A stretch of 46,561 nt of DNA from contig QANT01001714.1 of NCBI GenBank assembly GCA_003254885.1, positions 1 through 46,561 on the forward strand, read 5' to 3'. Below, in pieces: positions 35,501-45,859 of this stretch. Numbering within the stretch: position 1 is the first letter of the stretch; the number at the start of each line of letters is the position of its first letter. The position numbers were made by a program, and so were the translations under genes. A model generated the notes under the pieces. The model had not been told where the DNA came from, ran no database searches, and saw nothing but the letters and a program-made list of their open reading frames with translations. The stretch is from Purshia tridentata (Eukaryota > Streptophyta > Magnoliopsida > Rosales > Rosaceae).

Positions 35501-36067
35501 GGTCATTCTATTTGAAAGCAAAACAGTTGCAGAAATTTGAACTATAATTTGGTACTAAAAGAACTATTCCCCTAAAATAAGTAAACCCTCCAAAACCAAC
35601 ACATAGACTTTAACCAACAAACATGTGAGATGTGAACACATAGTAAAACCCTAGAAGCAATGAAACCCATAAAAAATCACTAGTAAACTACCTATAAATA
35701 AAAGGATATACCAGAAACCCATATACAATACCCCCAAGAAAATTAAAAAATAATAATAATAACAGAAAATGTTTTAGAGAGAAAGAGAGAGAGCGCACAA
35801 TATGGATGTCTTGGAAGCCAGAGAGAGCGAGAGTCTTGAGGAGCTCGCAGCCGATACCACCTGCCCCAACCATGAGTACTTTCGCGCCCTACAAAACCCA
35901 AAATCATTTTTAAAAACAAAATTAAAATAAAAAGAAGTTCAAAATTTCACTCGAATTCGAACAGGGAGAGACGTTGAAGGGTGGTTGGGCTAGGGTTTTA
36001 AGAGAAACCGCTTCTGGGTCTTCTTCTGCAGTACCTTTATACCAGGCGTGTGGTGCTGGGAAGCCAT
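29528..36067 (-). CDS. SAE2: SUMO-activating enzyme catalytic subunit 2
   Basis: Eleven exons: 36035-36067, 35799-35888, 34641-34724, 34340-34558, 32930-33031, 31987-32445, 31593-31822, 30878-30971, 30589-30771, 30387-30484, 29528-29861; 641 aa (Arabidopsis SAE2 about 625). SAE2 pairs with SAE1, adenylates SUMO, carries it as a thioester and passes it to the E2 SCE1 in the nucleus. Visible: nucleotide-binding VGAGGIG (18-24), [17 protein letters not shown] (43-59), DNLDARR (112-118), catalytic Cys168 in [10 protein letters not shown], zinc pairs Cys153/Cys156 (CYEC) and Cys432/Cys435 (CYVC), and a ubiquitin-fold region at about 440-545. The tail has a Lys/Arg signal (NKRKLSE), an acidic stretch with [15 protein letters not shown], and a final KRTRRQ. 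The ATG at 36067 gives the family N-terminus. Confidence 0.96.
33526..33792 (+). mobile_element. LINE reverse-transcriptase fragment in SAE2 intron 4
   Basis: An 82-codon frame (33544-33792) reads VERLTRHF, then [20 protein letters not shown] and LW. This matches the consensus GLGLGNL..N.ALLGKWLWRF found at the C-terminal end of plant L1-type LINE reverse transcriptases, just before the zf-RVT region. It is a short decayed piece with internal deletions, lying antisense to SAE2. Ends and target-site duplication were not found. Confidence 0.6.
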
Positions 36068-36328
36068 GGGGAGTTGAATAAGAAGCCAGAGAGATTAGAG
36101 AGAGAAGAGGACTGCAACAGTGAAATTGAACCAACTTAATAGCAGCAATTTGTCAAATACCCATAAAAGAGAGAAAGAAAGAGAGAGAGAGAGCGAGAGA
36201 GGGGGGTTTAGAGGGGTTTGTGGGGAATCGAACTTGGTACGTGAGAGAATCTTGAAATGGTGGGTTGTGTTGTGGTGGTCGTGACCCAAGTGGGTTTCGC
36301 GGAAGGGGGCGGCTTAAAGCCTTAATGG

Positions 36329-36336
36329 GCGCCAAA
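36329..36336 (-). promoter_or_regulatory. E2F/DP-like site upstream of SAE2
   Basis: TTTGGCGC on the minus strand matches the plant E2F consensus TTTSSCGC, about 265 bases upstream of the SAE2 start codon. A functional role is inferred only. Confidence 0.35.
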
Positions 36337-36364
36337 AACAGCAAAAAGTGAAATTCACACGCAC

Positions 36365-36415
36365 CTCCCTCCTTTCTCTCCCTCTCTCTCTCCTCTCCCC
36401 CTCTCTCTCTACTCT
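36365..36415. repeat. CT-rich tract
   Basis: Imperfect CT/TCC repeat of about 50 bases upstream of SAE2; with the GA tract at 36168-36200 it brackets the likely SAE2 core promoter. Confidence 0.8.
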
Positions 36416-36608
36416 ACAAAATGGACGGTATGGGGAGGTGGGTCTTCAATCTTGGTGAGGTGGCGTTTGCAAAGTCGAGTTTGGGAGAATCTACGAGTCT
36501 TCGCCATTTGGGGTTAGGGGGTTTTGACTCTTTTGTGCCTGCTCGACTTTGCCTAGGCCAAAAAAGTGGTAGTACTTGGTTTAACTTAGCATTCAAATAT
36601 GGGTAAAG

Positions 36609-36812
36609 TTTATGAGCCATATCATTTTATATATAATTCTATACCCCTTCAGCATCGCACCAACATAGTGCCAATTCGGTGTTGGTACATAAAATTACAG
36701 GATGTCGACACCCTGCTCCAGTTAGTTGGAATTTTGTATTCTGATCTAGTATTGTGTCGGTGTTTAATTGAAAGAGTGTAAAAATAGTAGATAAAATGAT
36801 GTGACTCATAAA
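36609..36812. mobile_element. MITE-like foldback, 204 bp
   Basis: The left arm 36609-36646 (TTTATGAGCCATATCATTTT onward) is the reverse complement of the right arm 36776-36812 (ending AAAATGATGTGACTCATAAA) with a handful of mismatches. The interior carries a second small inverted repeat around ACCAACA/TGTTGGT. No coding capacity; target-site duplication not clear. Confidence 0.6.
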
Positions 36813-37861
36813 TATGATCTTTCATATATAATATGTATTTGCCTTACTCATTAAAATTAATTTTAGAATTTTAAGCTCCAAAGTAATAATGTTTTTTTGT
36901 AAATAGTAGACAAGTGTATTCAAAATATAAATGTAACACTGAGTTAAAAGGAAAATATAGTATTGTACATATAGTTGCTGAAGTCATATTTCACGTTTGA
37001 ATGAAATATCAAGTTCACTCTACTAAAAGTTTAAAAGCAACAAAAGCATCTTGAAAATTAATGTGATATCGGTGTAATGTCTATAAATCTACCAATAAAC
37101 AGTTGCTGGTTTACTCAATGCAAAATCCTTTTATTTTAAAGATGGAGTTTGTAACTTGCATAATAGAACTGAATTAGGTGCTTGCCTTGTATCAAAGTGA
37201 TTTATGCGTTTCTAGCCCATGAGGCTTCTAATGACATTGAATTAATATATTTGGAACGATACTGTCTATTAGTTTAGTAACACATCAACATACAGTTTTC
37301 TTTGAAAATAATAATGTTTTTTGATCTTAATTTCTCTAATATAGACATGTGTTTCGTTCTTAATTACTTCAGTAAATACCTTATTTACTCGTGTATCATT
37401 AATAAATAATTACATTTGACAAGTTGATGTACTTTTATCATGGCAATTATTATGATTAATTATTTTTCAAACCAATTTGACTACCAAAGATGAACAAGTG
37501 AGTAGAATCTTTTGAGCTCACCTACCTTCAGCTCCAAAATTTGTATAACATCAAGATGTTGCCTCAACCTTTGCCCAATTTACAATACTCCATTTCTATC
37601 CCATTTTCAACATTCAACGCAATGCCAAACAAGCAGTCAAGGAGCACCATACAACTCTACTCGGGGGAGGAGCTACAATTCTCGATGTCCAAACAAACCC
37701 CAATCCCTGCGGGACCCTCAAAGCACCTTCGTATTCCACGCTGACACAATAAATCTATTTTTATATTTTATATTTTTCATCGGAAATGACGTTGCAGCCA
37801 ACACACGTCATGATGTCCAATCAGATTCCGCCACCTCACGCCATCGCACACTTGCACGGTA

Positions 37862-37867
37862 CACGTG
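37862..37867. promoter_or_regulatory. G-box upstream of DRD1
   Basis: CACGTG within TACACGTGCATGC, about 400 bases upstream of the DRD1 start codon; a CCAAT box lies 40 bases further upstream (37817-37821). Use by DRD1 is inferred from position. Confidence 0.35.
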
Positions 37868-38260
37868 CATGCACGCAAGGCTACCTCGCCTGCGCTATGC
37901 CTTTTACGGCCTGTCCGTTACGTTTTTGCACACACACTGAGCTGTACGGTAACGCCTACTCTCGCTCTGAGAGTGTATATCAGAGCAAGGAGCGTGGCAT
38001 CTCAGACTCAAGAGCAGAATTTGAGTCTGTGCTTCGTTTTCTGTATCGCTTATTCGAAGGGTTATTCTTTTTTCCCTTAATTTCTTGTTTTGTTTTTTTC
38101 AATAATATTTTTTGAGCTCCTAGTTCAGTTACCATCACTACGCTTTCTGATACGAAAATGGTGATTTTATTTTATTTTGGGTATTTTTTATTTGATGAAA
38201 AAAACTAACTTTATTTATTTCTCTGCTTGTGCTCAGTGTTTTCTTGGATTTGGACGAGCC

Positions 38261-38550
38261 ATGGAGGCAGCAGTTGATATATCACCTGGTAATTACATTC
38301 TCTTATTATGAAGATTACCCTCGTGAACGGTATTTTTGTTTAAGGGTATTGTGTTTTCATGCACAATTTTGCATATAGGGTTTTTTTTTTTTTTTTCTCT
38401 GCTAATATTTGCGTTTTATGAAAGCTTTACCCTGGGAATCACAATGATGTTTAACAAGATGAAATGTTGCAATGCATAGAGATTTAGTTTACCATTTATT
38501 TGTTCAAATGATCTGAAATTGTATTTTTGGGCATTACAGTGAATATAATC

Positions 38551-38594
<44 letters not shown>

Positions 38595-41500
38595 ATACAT
38601 ATATGTAATATGAGTGACAAACCCATGATTTTTGGTCAATCTGAGAAAAGTTTAGGTTGAGCTTGTGACAAATCCATTATTGAATTAGAATTTGTGAACT
38701 CATGTTTTGATTAAAATATTTTATATATATATATTAAATATAAATTGATATGGAAAAAGAGACTTTAAGGATTAAGAAACTGAGTACTTATAAAAATAGT
38801 AGAGATTGTTTTGGTATTGTCCCCTTTTAGGGCCAATTTGGTATTGCTTGGTTTTTGAGAAGTTATTGTGGAAAAGATTAGAAGAACTTATTGTTTTATT
38901 TTATTTTAATTGTGTACACAATAAGAAGTCTAACGGGTTTTCATTAAACATGGGAAAATGCACAACAGTCTCTGGAAGCACCACTTGTGCTGCTTCTCAA
39001 AGTTGTCTGTTGCAATTTACCAAACAGTGTGAGAGTTGCTTTGAAGTAGTAGCTTGCCTTGGAAAACCCTACTATCATCGTCTTTGTGCTTTAATAGTTA
39101 TGGTTCTGGGCAAACATTGTGAATTTTATTCAGCACATGTAACTCACCAAATAAATAATATCTTGATATTTGCAAATACTGGCCCCTTGACACGCCCTCT
39201 TGCGTGTGTCAATAGGCTTTTTTAACTCTGCATTCACAAAAAAAATATTATAACTTAGTTTTATGTTGAAAAACTGCAGTAGTTTTTTTTATAGAACTTT
39301 ATCACCTGTTTTATTTTATTATTACACTTTTCTTATACTTTGTTTCTCTTCAATCTTACTTTCAACAAAGAGTACATTTGGAATTTCAAAATTTACACCA
39401 AAATCCAAATTTCTCCCTTTATAATATTATATATAGATAGAATATGTAGATATATATCATGGAAAGTTAATACGCATACTCCTTTTTATTCTAGGAAGGC
39501 TTTTGGTTTAATTATGTTGGCAAATTTGGAAGAACCACGATGGAATTCATTTTAGGAATCAAATTTGATTCAATTGATTTCTTTGACAATGTAATTGTAA
39601 CTGGTACGTAGGCAATCTAACATGGCCATTCATATCCATGCAAACACTACTGCCCTTCATATGTATGCCCTAAAACCCTTGCAAACCAACTCACTTATAG
39701 CCACCGCCATTGTTAAACCGCTCATTTGAACCCACTGAGATGTTGGTTTTGGGTTCAAACAAATAAAATATGAAAAAGAACTTGGGCATACCCTTCACAA
39801 CCTTATCTTCACAATCAGCATCTTCCATAACTGCTTCTTTTTTTCTTTTTTTTTTCTTAACTTTATTGTTTTATTTCACAATTTTATCTTTAAAAATAGG
39901 CTTTTTATATTTTATTTTTTAGGTTAACAAATTCTGTTAGAAAATGGTATTTTTAGTAAACCCATTTTTTTATGAAGCTTGTGACACCAAAGGTGAGGCT
40001 TGGTGGGTTTATAATAGCAAAGATTTTATGTTCGATCAGAGTTGGGCAGTATGGATATGATGGAGTACAAATAATCATAATTGCAAATTTTAGTATTAAT
40101 ATACTGGTTTTGGTTTCATAAGAAAATTTATAGTTCTGAATGCCTTAGGTATGGTTATTTATTGTGTTATAAATCAGCTTATCTGATGTGAAAATAAAGA
40201 AACATTTATAAATTTGAAGGAATGTTAAACAACAAAATATCTCTCTGCTGTTATAGTTAATTGTTATTTTGATTTTAAATTTTGTCTTTCACCAAATTCT
40301 TCTTGTCACTATCAACATATTGAACCTTAGGTTCGGCAAAGTGTACTCTACCTTCTTGCTGAAACCATTAGTATAGCTGAAACTGAACTTCAGCAGATGG
40401 ATTTTCATTTTGTCAGTATCAATTATTTCCTGCATTCAAAACATAAGGAGTAATATTGTTAGCTTTGAGCTGTACCACACTTATGATTGTGATACTTCTA
40501 TGATTGTCTAGTATTTTCATGCATGGCAATATTCTTTTGATAAGAAACACATTTCTATGAAGTAGCTAAATAATATCTATATATAGCTTTTATTATAATG
40601 TTTTGGATAAGCATATAGTTTTTTATTCATCCATGTTTCATTGCTTTAGGATGCAATTGCACGTGTCCAATTAAGAAATCACACAAAAAATTTCCGCTCG
40701 TACTATTCAAAAGGGAAGAATCACAAATAATTTCATCTTCCTTCTGCTGCTGGTTTGGATATAGCTAGATGGTTTGCTGAATATGAGTTTCTAAAATTAA
40801 TGTACTATTTTTCTTATTTTACACATGTTACTCATTTTTTGTCTATTTGTATGTTACCTTTCACTTGAGCTTAGGTTTGTATTCCAAGGGGCATAAGAGG
40901 CTGAAATCATCTTTTGATAGAAAAGATTGTGGTAGCACGGTCTTGTATGCAAGTATGCATGATGGAACTGTCCAGAACAAACCAAGGTCCAATTCAGATG
41001 TTGTCGATTACACTGATCCATTTGCCATACCAGGATTGTTGGAGAGGTTAGACTATGGTAAGTATGGAAGCGCTACAAAGGACATAGAAGCTCTTGTTGC
41101 TCGGAAGATGCAAACACTGAGCCCTTATTTTGCAAAATACCCCACACTATCAAATATACTCTTGGAAGAGGAACGACAGAGTAAAAAGGTGCCCAAATTG
41201 GAAACATTCATTGATTTGGAGGATGACGATGATCAAAATATTGGTCCAGCAGCATCGTTGCCTGTTGTAATCATTGATTCTGATGAGGAACAAAGTGAAG
41301 ACCAGAGACCTTCTTATCCTTTCCAGGATGTTGTCTTATCACAACCATCTTATCCTTTCCAGGAGGTTGTCTTGTCACAACCCTCTTATCCTTTCCAGGA
41401 GGTTGTCTTGAAACAGCCACCTGAACAAGTTTTAATGAAGAACCCAGTGGTATGTATGGCTATATGTCTTATGAGATGATGTTATGATGCATATTCTCTG

Positions 41501-44500
41501 ATAAATTACAATTTTTCTTGTAGTTTCTGTATTTCATTGTTCCTATTTTTATCCCATTTGTCAAATAATTGGTTGGACATGTTCAGGTTAGGGACTTTGC
41601 TCAGAACAGAGCTCCAGGAGAAGAAGCAAGTCTGTCTGGTGAAATTGAAATCAAGAATGATACAGGTGTTTATGTTGGTGGAGAAGATGATGAAAATCAG
41701 GAGGCTGATACTGAACAAGATGATGGTCTGGGAGATATTTGGATGGAAATGTCGATGGCATTAGAATCTTCTAAGGTATCATTTATACATACTTTGAAAT
41801 AACAGCATGTTTTTGTTATTGTTGTTGTGGTGCTGTGCGTGTGTGTGTACTTTATGTTCTTCTAACTTGGAAGGACCTGCTTGTATGCCCTATGTTTAGT
41901 GGAGATTGTGTCAGCTCTCTTTGCTTTGAAGAAACTCAAAATAACAACTTCCATCTCTGATCTATAGTGAATGATTGTTTGTGAACAGATATAACCGGCT
42001 GATGTTTAATAAAACCTTTTTCTTTTCTTTTCATTTTTTCCATTTAAACAGATTCATCTCCTGAACAGACCCAAAGATGATCAAAATTTAGGTTTAATAG
42101 CACTAACCTTATTAACGAAACAATATAAAAAACCTGACCTGCCAGTGAATGTTACATTCTTCTGAGTTTGTTCACTTTATTCAATTTCATAGGAAAAGTG
42201 TCTCAAAGTCAAATGATTGGTATAAGCCATAGGGTTTTGAATCTTTTGTCCTAAATCGTGTGATTAGTTTCCAAAGTTCCATTTCATAGTATTAACAATT
42301 ATCTTATTTTTTATTTTTTGCTGCTTCTGATAGGATGTTGCTTTAGATCCTTCATCTGAAGAAAGAATGAGTGAAGGTGGGGAGGACTGTGACTGTGATC
42401 ATTCTTTTGTCTTGAAGGATGATCTTGGATACGTTTGCCGCATCTGTGGGGTTATTGACAGAGGAATTGAGACTATATTTGAGTTTCAGTATAACAAGGT
42501 ATGGCTTCCCCTTGAGTATCTATAATATCACCATATTACTATTATCAGCTTGCTAAGTTGCTTCTATAAAAAAGCTATGCATGTGTGTGAGAGGGGGTGG
42601 GGGGGAGTGCTACTATGGCATTTTTAAGGCATGCTTGCAGCGATATAGGGGAGGTAAGGATTGTGGAGGTGAGAGATAGGGTATTTCCAATTCTGGTGAA
42701 GTAGGAGATGGAGGCTAAGCACATTCTGAGAAGTGATTCTTGCGCTGTGATGGGACACTGTGAATGCGGTGCCATGGCTCAACAATCTGGAAATTGATGA
42801 GTTGTGCTTCTTGAATATTACCTTTTGGATCAAGATTCAGGGACTTTTTAACATAATGGTAATTTATTGCATATTGAAAGTGAATATTTTGTTGCCGGTC
42901 TGCCTGGTTGAACTTCTTATTTGTCTTCAATTCTAGTTTCTATATTTGCCTAATTGTTATGTAATCAAAGTCATAAATACCTGGATCTGCTAAAACATTG
43001 GAAGATATTTAATGTCTTAATTGCTAAACGCCTTCTTCTAGTTAGTTGCATACTATCATATTTTGTTTTATTCTTTCAGAAAAGGAGTACAAGAACTTAC
43101 ATGCCTGATTCTCGGAATGCCAAAGACAGAGAGTCAACTGAGATGGATGGATTTAAATTATCAGAGGATGGTTTGGTGATAACTGGAATATCTGCCCACC
43201 CAAGACATATGAAGCAAATGAAACCTCATCAAGTGGAGGGTTTCAATTTTCTTGTTAGCAACTTGGTGGGTGATAATCCTGGTGGTTGCATCCTTGCCCA
43301 TGCTCCGGGATCTGGAAAAACCTTTATGATAATTAGCTTCATGCAAAGTTTCCTAGCCAAGTATCCAAATGCTAGACCACTGATTGTTCTTCCTAAAGGA
43401 ATTTTGGATACATGGAAAAAGGAGTTTAAAAATTGGCAAGTAGAGGATATTCCATTATATGATTTGTACGATTCCAAAGCAGAAAATCGGTCACAGCAGC
43501 TGGTGGTGTTGAAACAGTGGGTGGAGCAGAAGAGTATCCTTTTCTTAGGTTACAAACAGTTCTCCTCTATTATTTGTGATCGGGAAACTAGCAAGGCAGC
43601 AACTTCTTGCCAGGAGATATTGCTCAAAGCACCTTCTATTCTTATTCTGGATGAAGGGCACACTCCAAGAAATGAAAACACTGATGTGTGGCAATCCCTT
43701 GGGAAAGTACAGACACCTAGGAAAGTTGTACTTTCTGGAACCATTTATCAAAATCATGTCAAGGAAGTTTTCAACGTTTTGAATCTCGTTCGCCCTAAAT
43801 TTTTAAGATCAGAAACTTCCCGACCCCTCATCAAGCGGATTATGAGTAGAGTGGATATACCAGGTATAAGGAAGCAGTTCAAAGCTGGTGGAGACTCTGT
43901 TTTTTATGAGCTAGTGGAGTATACACTACAGAAGGATCAAGAGTTCACAAGGAAAGCGAAGGTCATACATGATTTGCGTGAGATGACTAGCAAGGTCCTT
44001 CACTATTATAAAGGAGATTCCCTAGATGAACTACCTGGACTTGCAGATTTCACTGTGGTACTAAATCTCACCCCCAGGCAGAAGCATGAGACAGAGAAAT
44101 TAAAGAAGTTTGTAAGGAAGTTCAAACAAAGTTCTGTCGGGAGTGCTGTTTATCTGCACCCAAAATTGGCCTCCTTCTCTGAGAATTGGGCTGTCAATGA
44201 TGACAAAGTGGATGAGTTGTTGGAAAGAATAGACATGAAAGAAGGAGTTAAGGCGAAATTCTTTCTCAATATGCTAAGCTCATGTGAGTCAGCTGGTGAG
44301 AAAATTTTAGTTTTCAGTCAATACCTCCTTCCTTTAAAATTTTTAGAGAGATTAACAGCCAAAACAAAGGGTTGGAGTCTTGGGAGAGAAATGTTTATGA
44401 TCTCAGGTGAGTCAAGCTCGGAGCATCGTGAGTGGTCCATGGAGCGGTTTAACAATTCCCCTGGTGCTAAGGTCTTTTTTGGCTCAATTAAGGCATGTGG

Positions 44501-44953
44501 AGAGGGAATATCTTTGGTAGGGGCATCTCGAGTCATAATTTTGGATGTCCATCTTAATCCCTCAGTGACCCGGCAAGCAATTGGCCGTGCATTTAGACCA
44601 GGTCAGAAGAAGAAAGTGTTTGTGTATAGACTGGTGGCTGCTGGTTCCCCCGAAGAGGAAGATCATAGCACTTGCTTCCAGAAAGAACTAATTGCAAAGA
44701 TGTGGTTTGAGTGGAATGAGTATTGCGGTTATCGGGATTTCACAGTGGAAACTGTGGATGTGGAAGAGTGTGGTGATCCCTTCCTTGAAAGTCGTCTAGT
44801 GCTGCGGGAGGATGTAAAGGTTCTTTACAAAAGGTTTGTATACTTGTACATCTTATTGTCNACATCTTATTGTCTTCATTGATTTCCAACATCTAAATCA
44901 TTCTGTTGTTATGTCCTCACCTTTTTTTTTTTTTTTACAACACTTTCAGGTAG
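38261..44953 (+). CDS. DRD1: DRD1-type SNF2 chromatin remodeller (RdDM pathway)
   Basis: Six coding exons: 38261-38288, 40875-41449, 41587-41775, 42334-42498, 43080-44833, 44950-44953; 904 aa (Arabidopsis DRD1 888). DRD1 is the SNF2-like subunit of the DDR complex (DRD1-DMS3-RDM1) that helps Pol V transcribe scaffold RNA for RNA-directed DNA methylation. The disordered N-terminus has [17 protein letters not shown], two SUMO-interaction-like motifs (FIDLEDDDD 121-129, VVIIDSDEE 140-148) and three 12-aa repeats (155-190). A C-x-C...C-x2-C motif lies at 283-302. The helicase core has motif I GSGKT (396-400), motif II DEGH (510-513, the DRD1/CLSY variant of DEAH) and motif [13 protein letters not shown] (818-828). 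The start [10 protein letters not shown] is split by a 2.6-kb intron. The last exon has only G plus the TAG stop. The paralogue CHR34 cannot be ruled out. Confidence 0.94.
38555..38592. repeat. (AG)19 microsatellite in DRD1 intron 1
   Basis: Perfect dinucleotide repeat, a likely polymorphic marker. Confidence 0.95.
41309..41416 (+). repeat. Three tandem 36-bp coding repeats in DRD1
   Basis: Units at 41309-41344, 41345-41380 and 41381-41416 each encode PSYPFQ(D/E)VVL(S/K)Q. Units differ by only a few bases. Confidence 0.95.
44848..44874. other. Assembly join: N flanked by identical 13-mers
   Basis: acatcttattgtc occurs at 44848-44860 and 44862-44874, separated by a single N at 44861, inside the last DRD1 intron. 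This is what an uncollapsed overlap between two contig ends looks like. Confidence 0.75.
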
Positions 44954-45850
44954 GTCCTTCTGTACAGTGCTATTATTTAACCGATCCAGTAGGAAATGTA
45001 GCAATTACAGTGGGTATAGCTGCATAGGGTGGTGTATATTTTCCAGATGCTAGAAATTCAAGTAAACCAAACAAGTTTCTGGGCAGAAGAAAATGGAATG
45101 AAAGATACAGGGTGTAGAGGATGGTCATGCAATGCTGTTTCTTTCCTTTAAAATCTTTTGCTTGTTCAGTATTGTCTGAGACAAATATTAGGTTGGTACC
45201 TTGTAGGTTTTTCTCTTGATTTTTGAAGGGGAAGTTTATGTTGATCTGGTTTTTGCACTTTGCTGCTCTGTCTTATTTTTGTGTTTCTGCCAGTAACTCT
45301 ATGCGTCCATGTGCGGCATGTGCCCCATAACCCATTTGGATTTTTCTCTTAATAGAACTGAAAAACTAAGGTGGATGCTAGGGAGCGAATAAACAAAATC
45401 GTTTTTAACCATCCATTAGGACAATAGCTTTTTTTTTTTTTTTTTTTCTTTTTTCCTGAGAGCCGTCAAAAGAAAAGTTGAAGAAAAATAATGTGCCCCA
45501 TTGAAAATTTGTCTTGTTGCAGCCCTTTTCCTTCCTTTTTAAGTTTTATGTGTGTGTTAATTTGTTCTTTTATTTATAAGGGAGACTAAAGAGGAAGAGA
45601 AGATTCCAACTTTGGCCTGGCCTTGTTACTTGTATACTAGTAATTGCTCTCAACTATTGGAGCAAGATGTTCATACTGTGTGTGTAGGTTTTCGGTCAAA
45701 TGGTAAAGGGATGCTTCCTCGCTTTCTACCTTTTTATGCTTATGGGAGCGAGCTACCAATGTTGGGTTTCTTCAAAAAGTAACATGTTTACATGGGTGTA
45801 TTAGATTTCATTTTTTCTAATTTAGAAAGCAAATTTTTCGGAAGGAATGA
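44954..45850. other. DRD1 3' untranslated region and flank
   Basis: No coding frame. Poly(T) at about 45430-45447. A polyadenylation site could not be assigned with confidence. Confidence 0.5.
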
Positions 45851-45859
45851 GAGTATGGG

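Larger units (their letters stand above)
36068..38260. promoter_or_regulatory. Divergent intergenic region SAE2 / DRD1
   Basis: 2.2 kb between divergent start codons. Next to SAE2 are a GA repeat (about 36168-36200), an E2F-like site (36329-36336) and a CT-rich tract (36365-36415). A MITE-like foldback follows (36609-36812), then about 700 bp of plain AT-rich sequence. Next to DRD1 are CCAAT (37817-37821) and a G-box CACGTG (37862-37867). The DRD1 leader probably begins near 38000 and may hold a short intron before the ATG. The frame at 37512-37940 lacks coding character. Confidence 0.5.

Noticed and set aside
36421..36606. 61-codon plus-strand frame upstream of SAE2
   Set aside because: No known motif, no splice partners, and it overlaps the probable SAE2 promoter.
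37512..38115. Overlapping plus-strand frames of 109-142 codons
   Set aside because: Their composition is that of promoter DNA and no domain is recognisable; they overlap the likely DRD1 promoter and leader.
38827..39190. Possible hAT-type MITE in DRD1 intron 1 (AGGGCCAATTTGGTATTGC at the left, rc AGGGGCCAGTATTTGC at the right)
   Set aside because: The two ends match only in short words and no 8-bp target duplication could be set; not strong enough to call.
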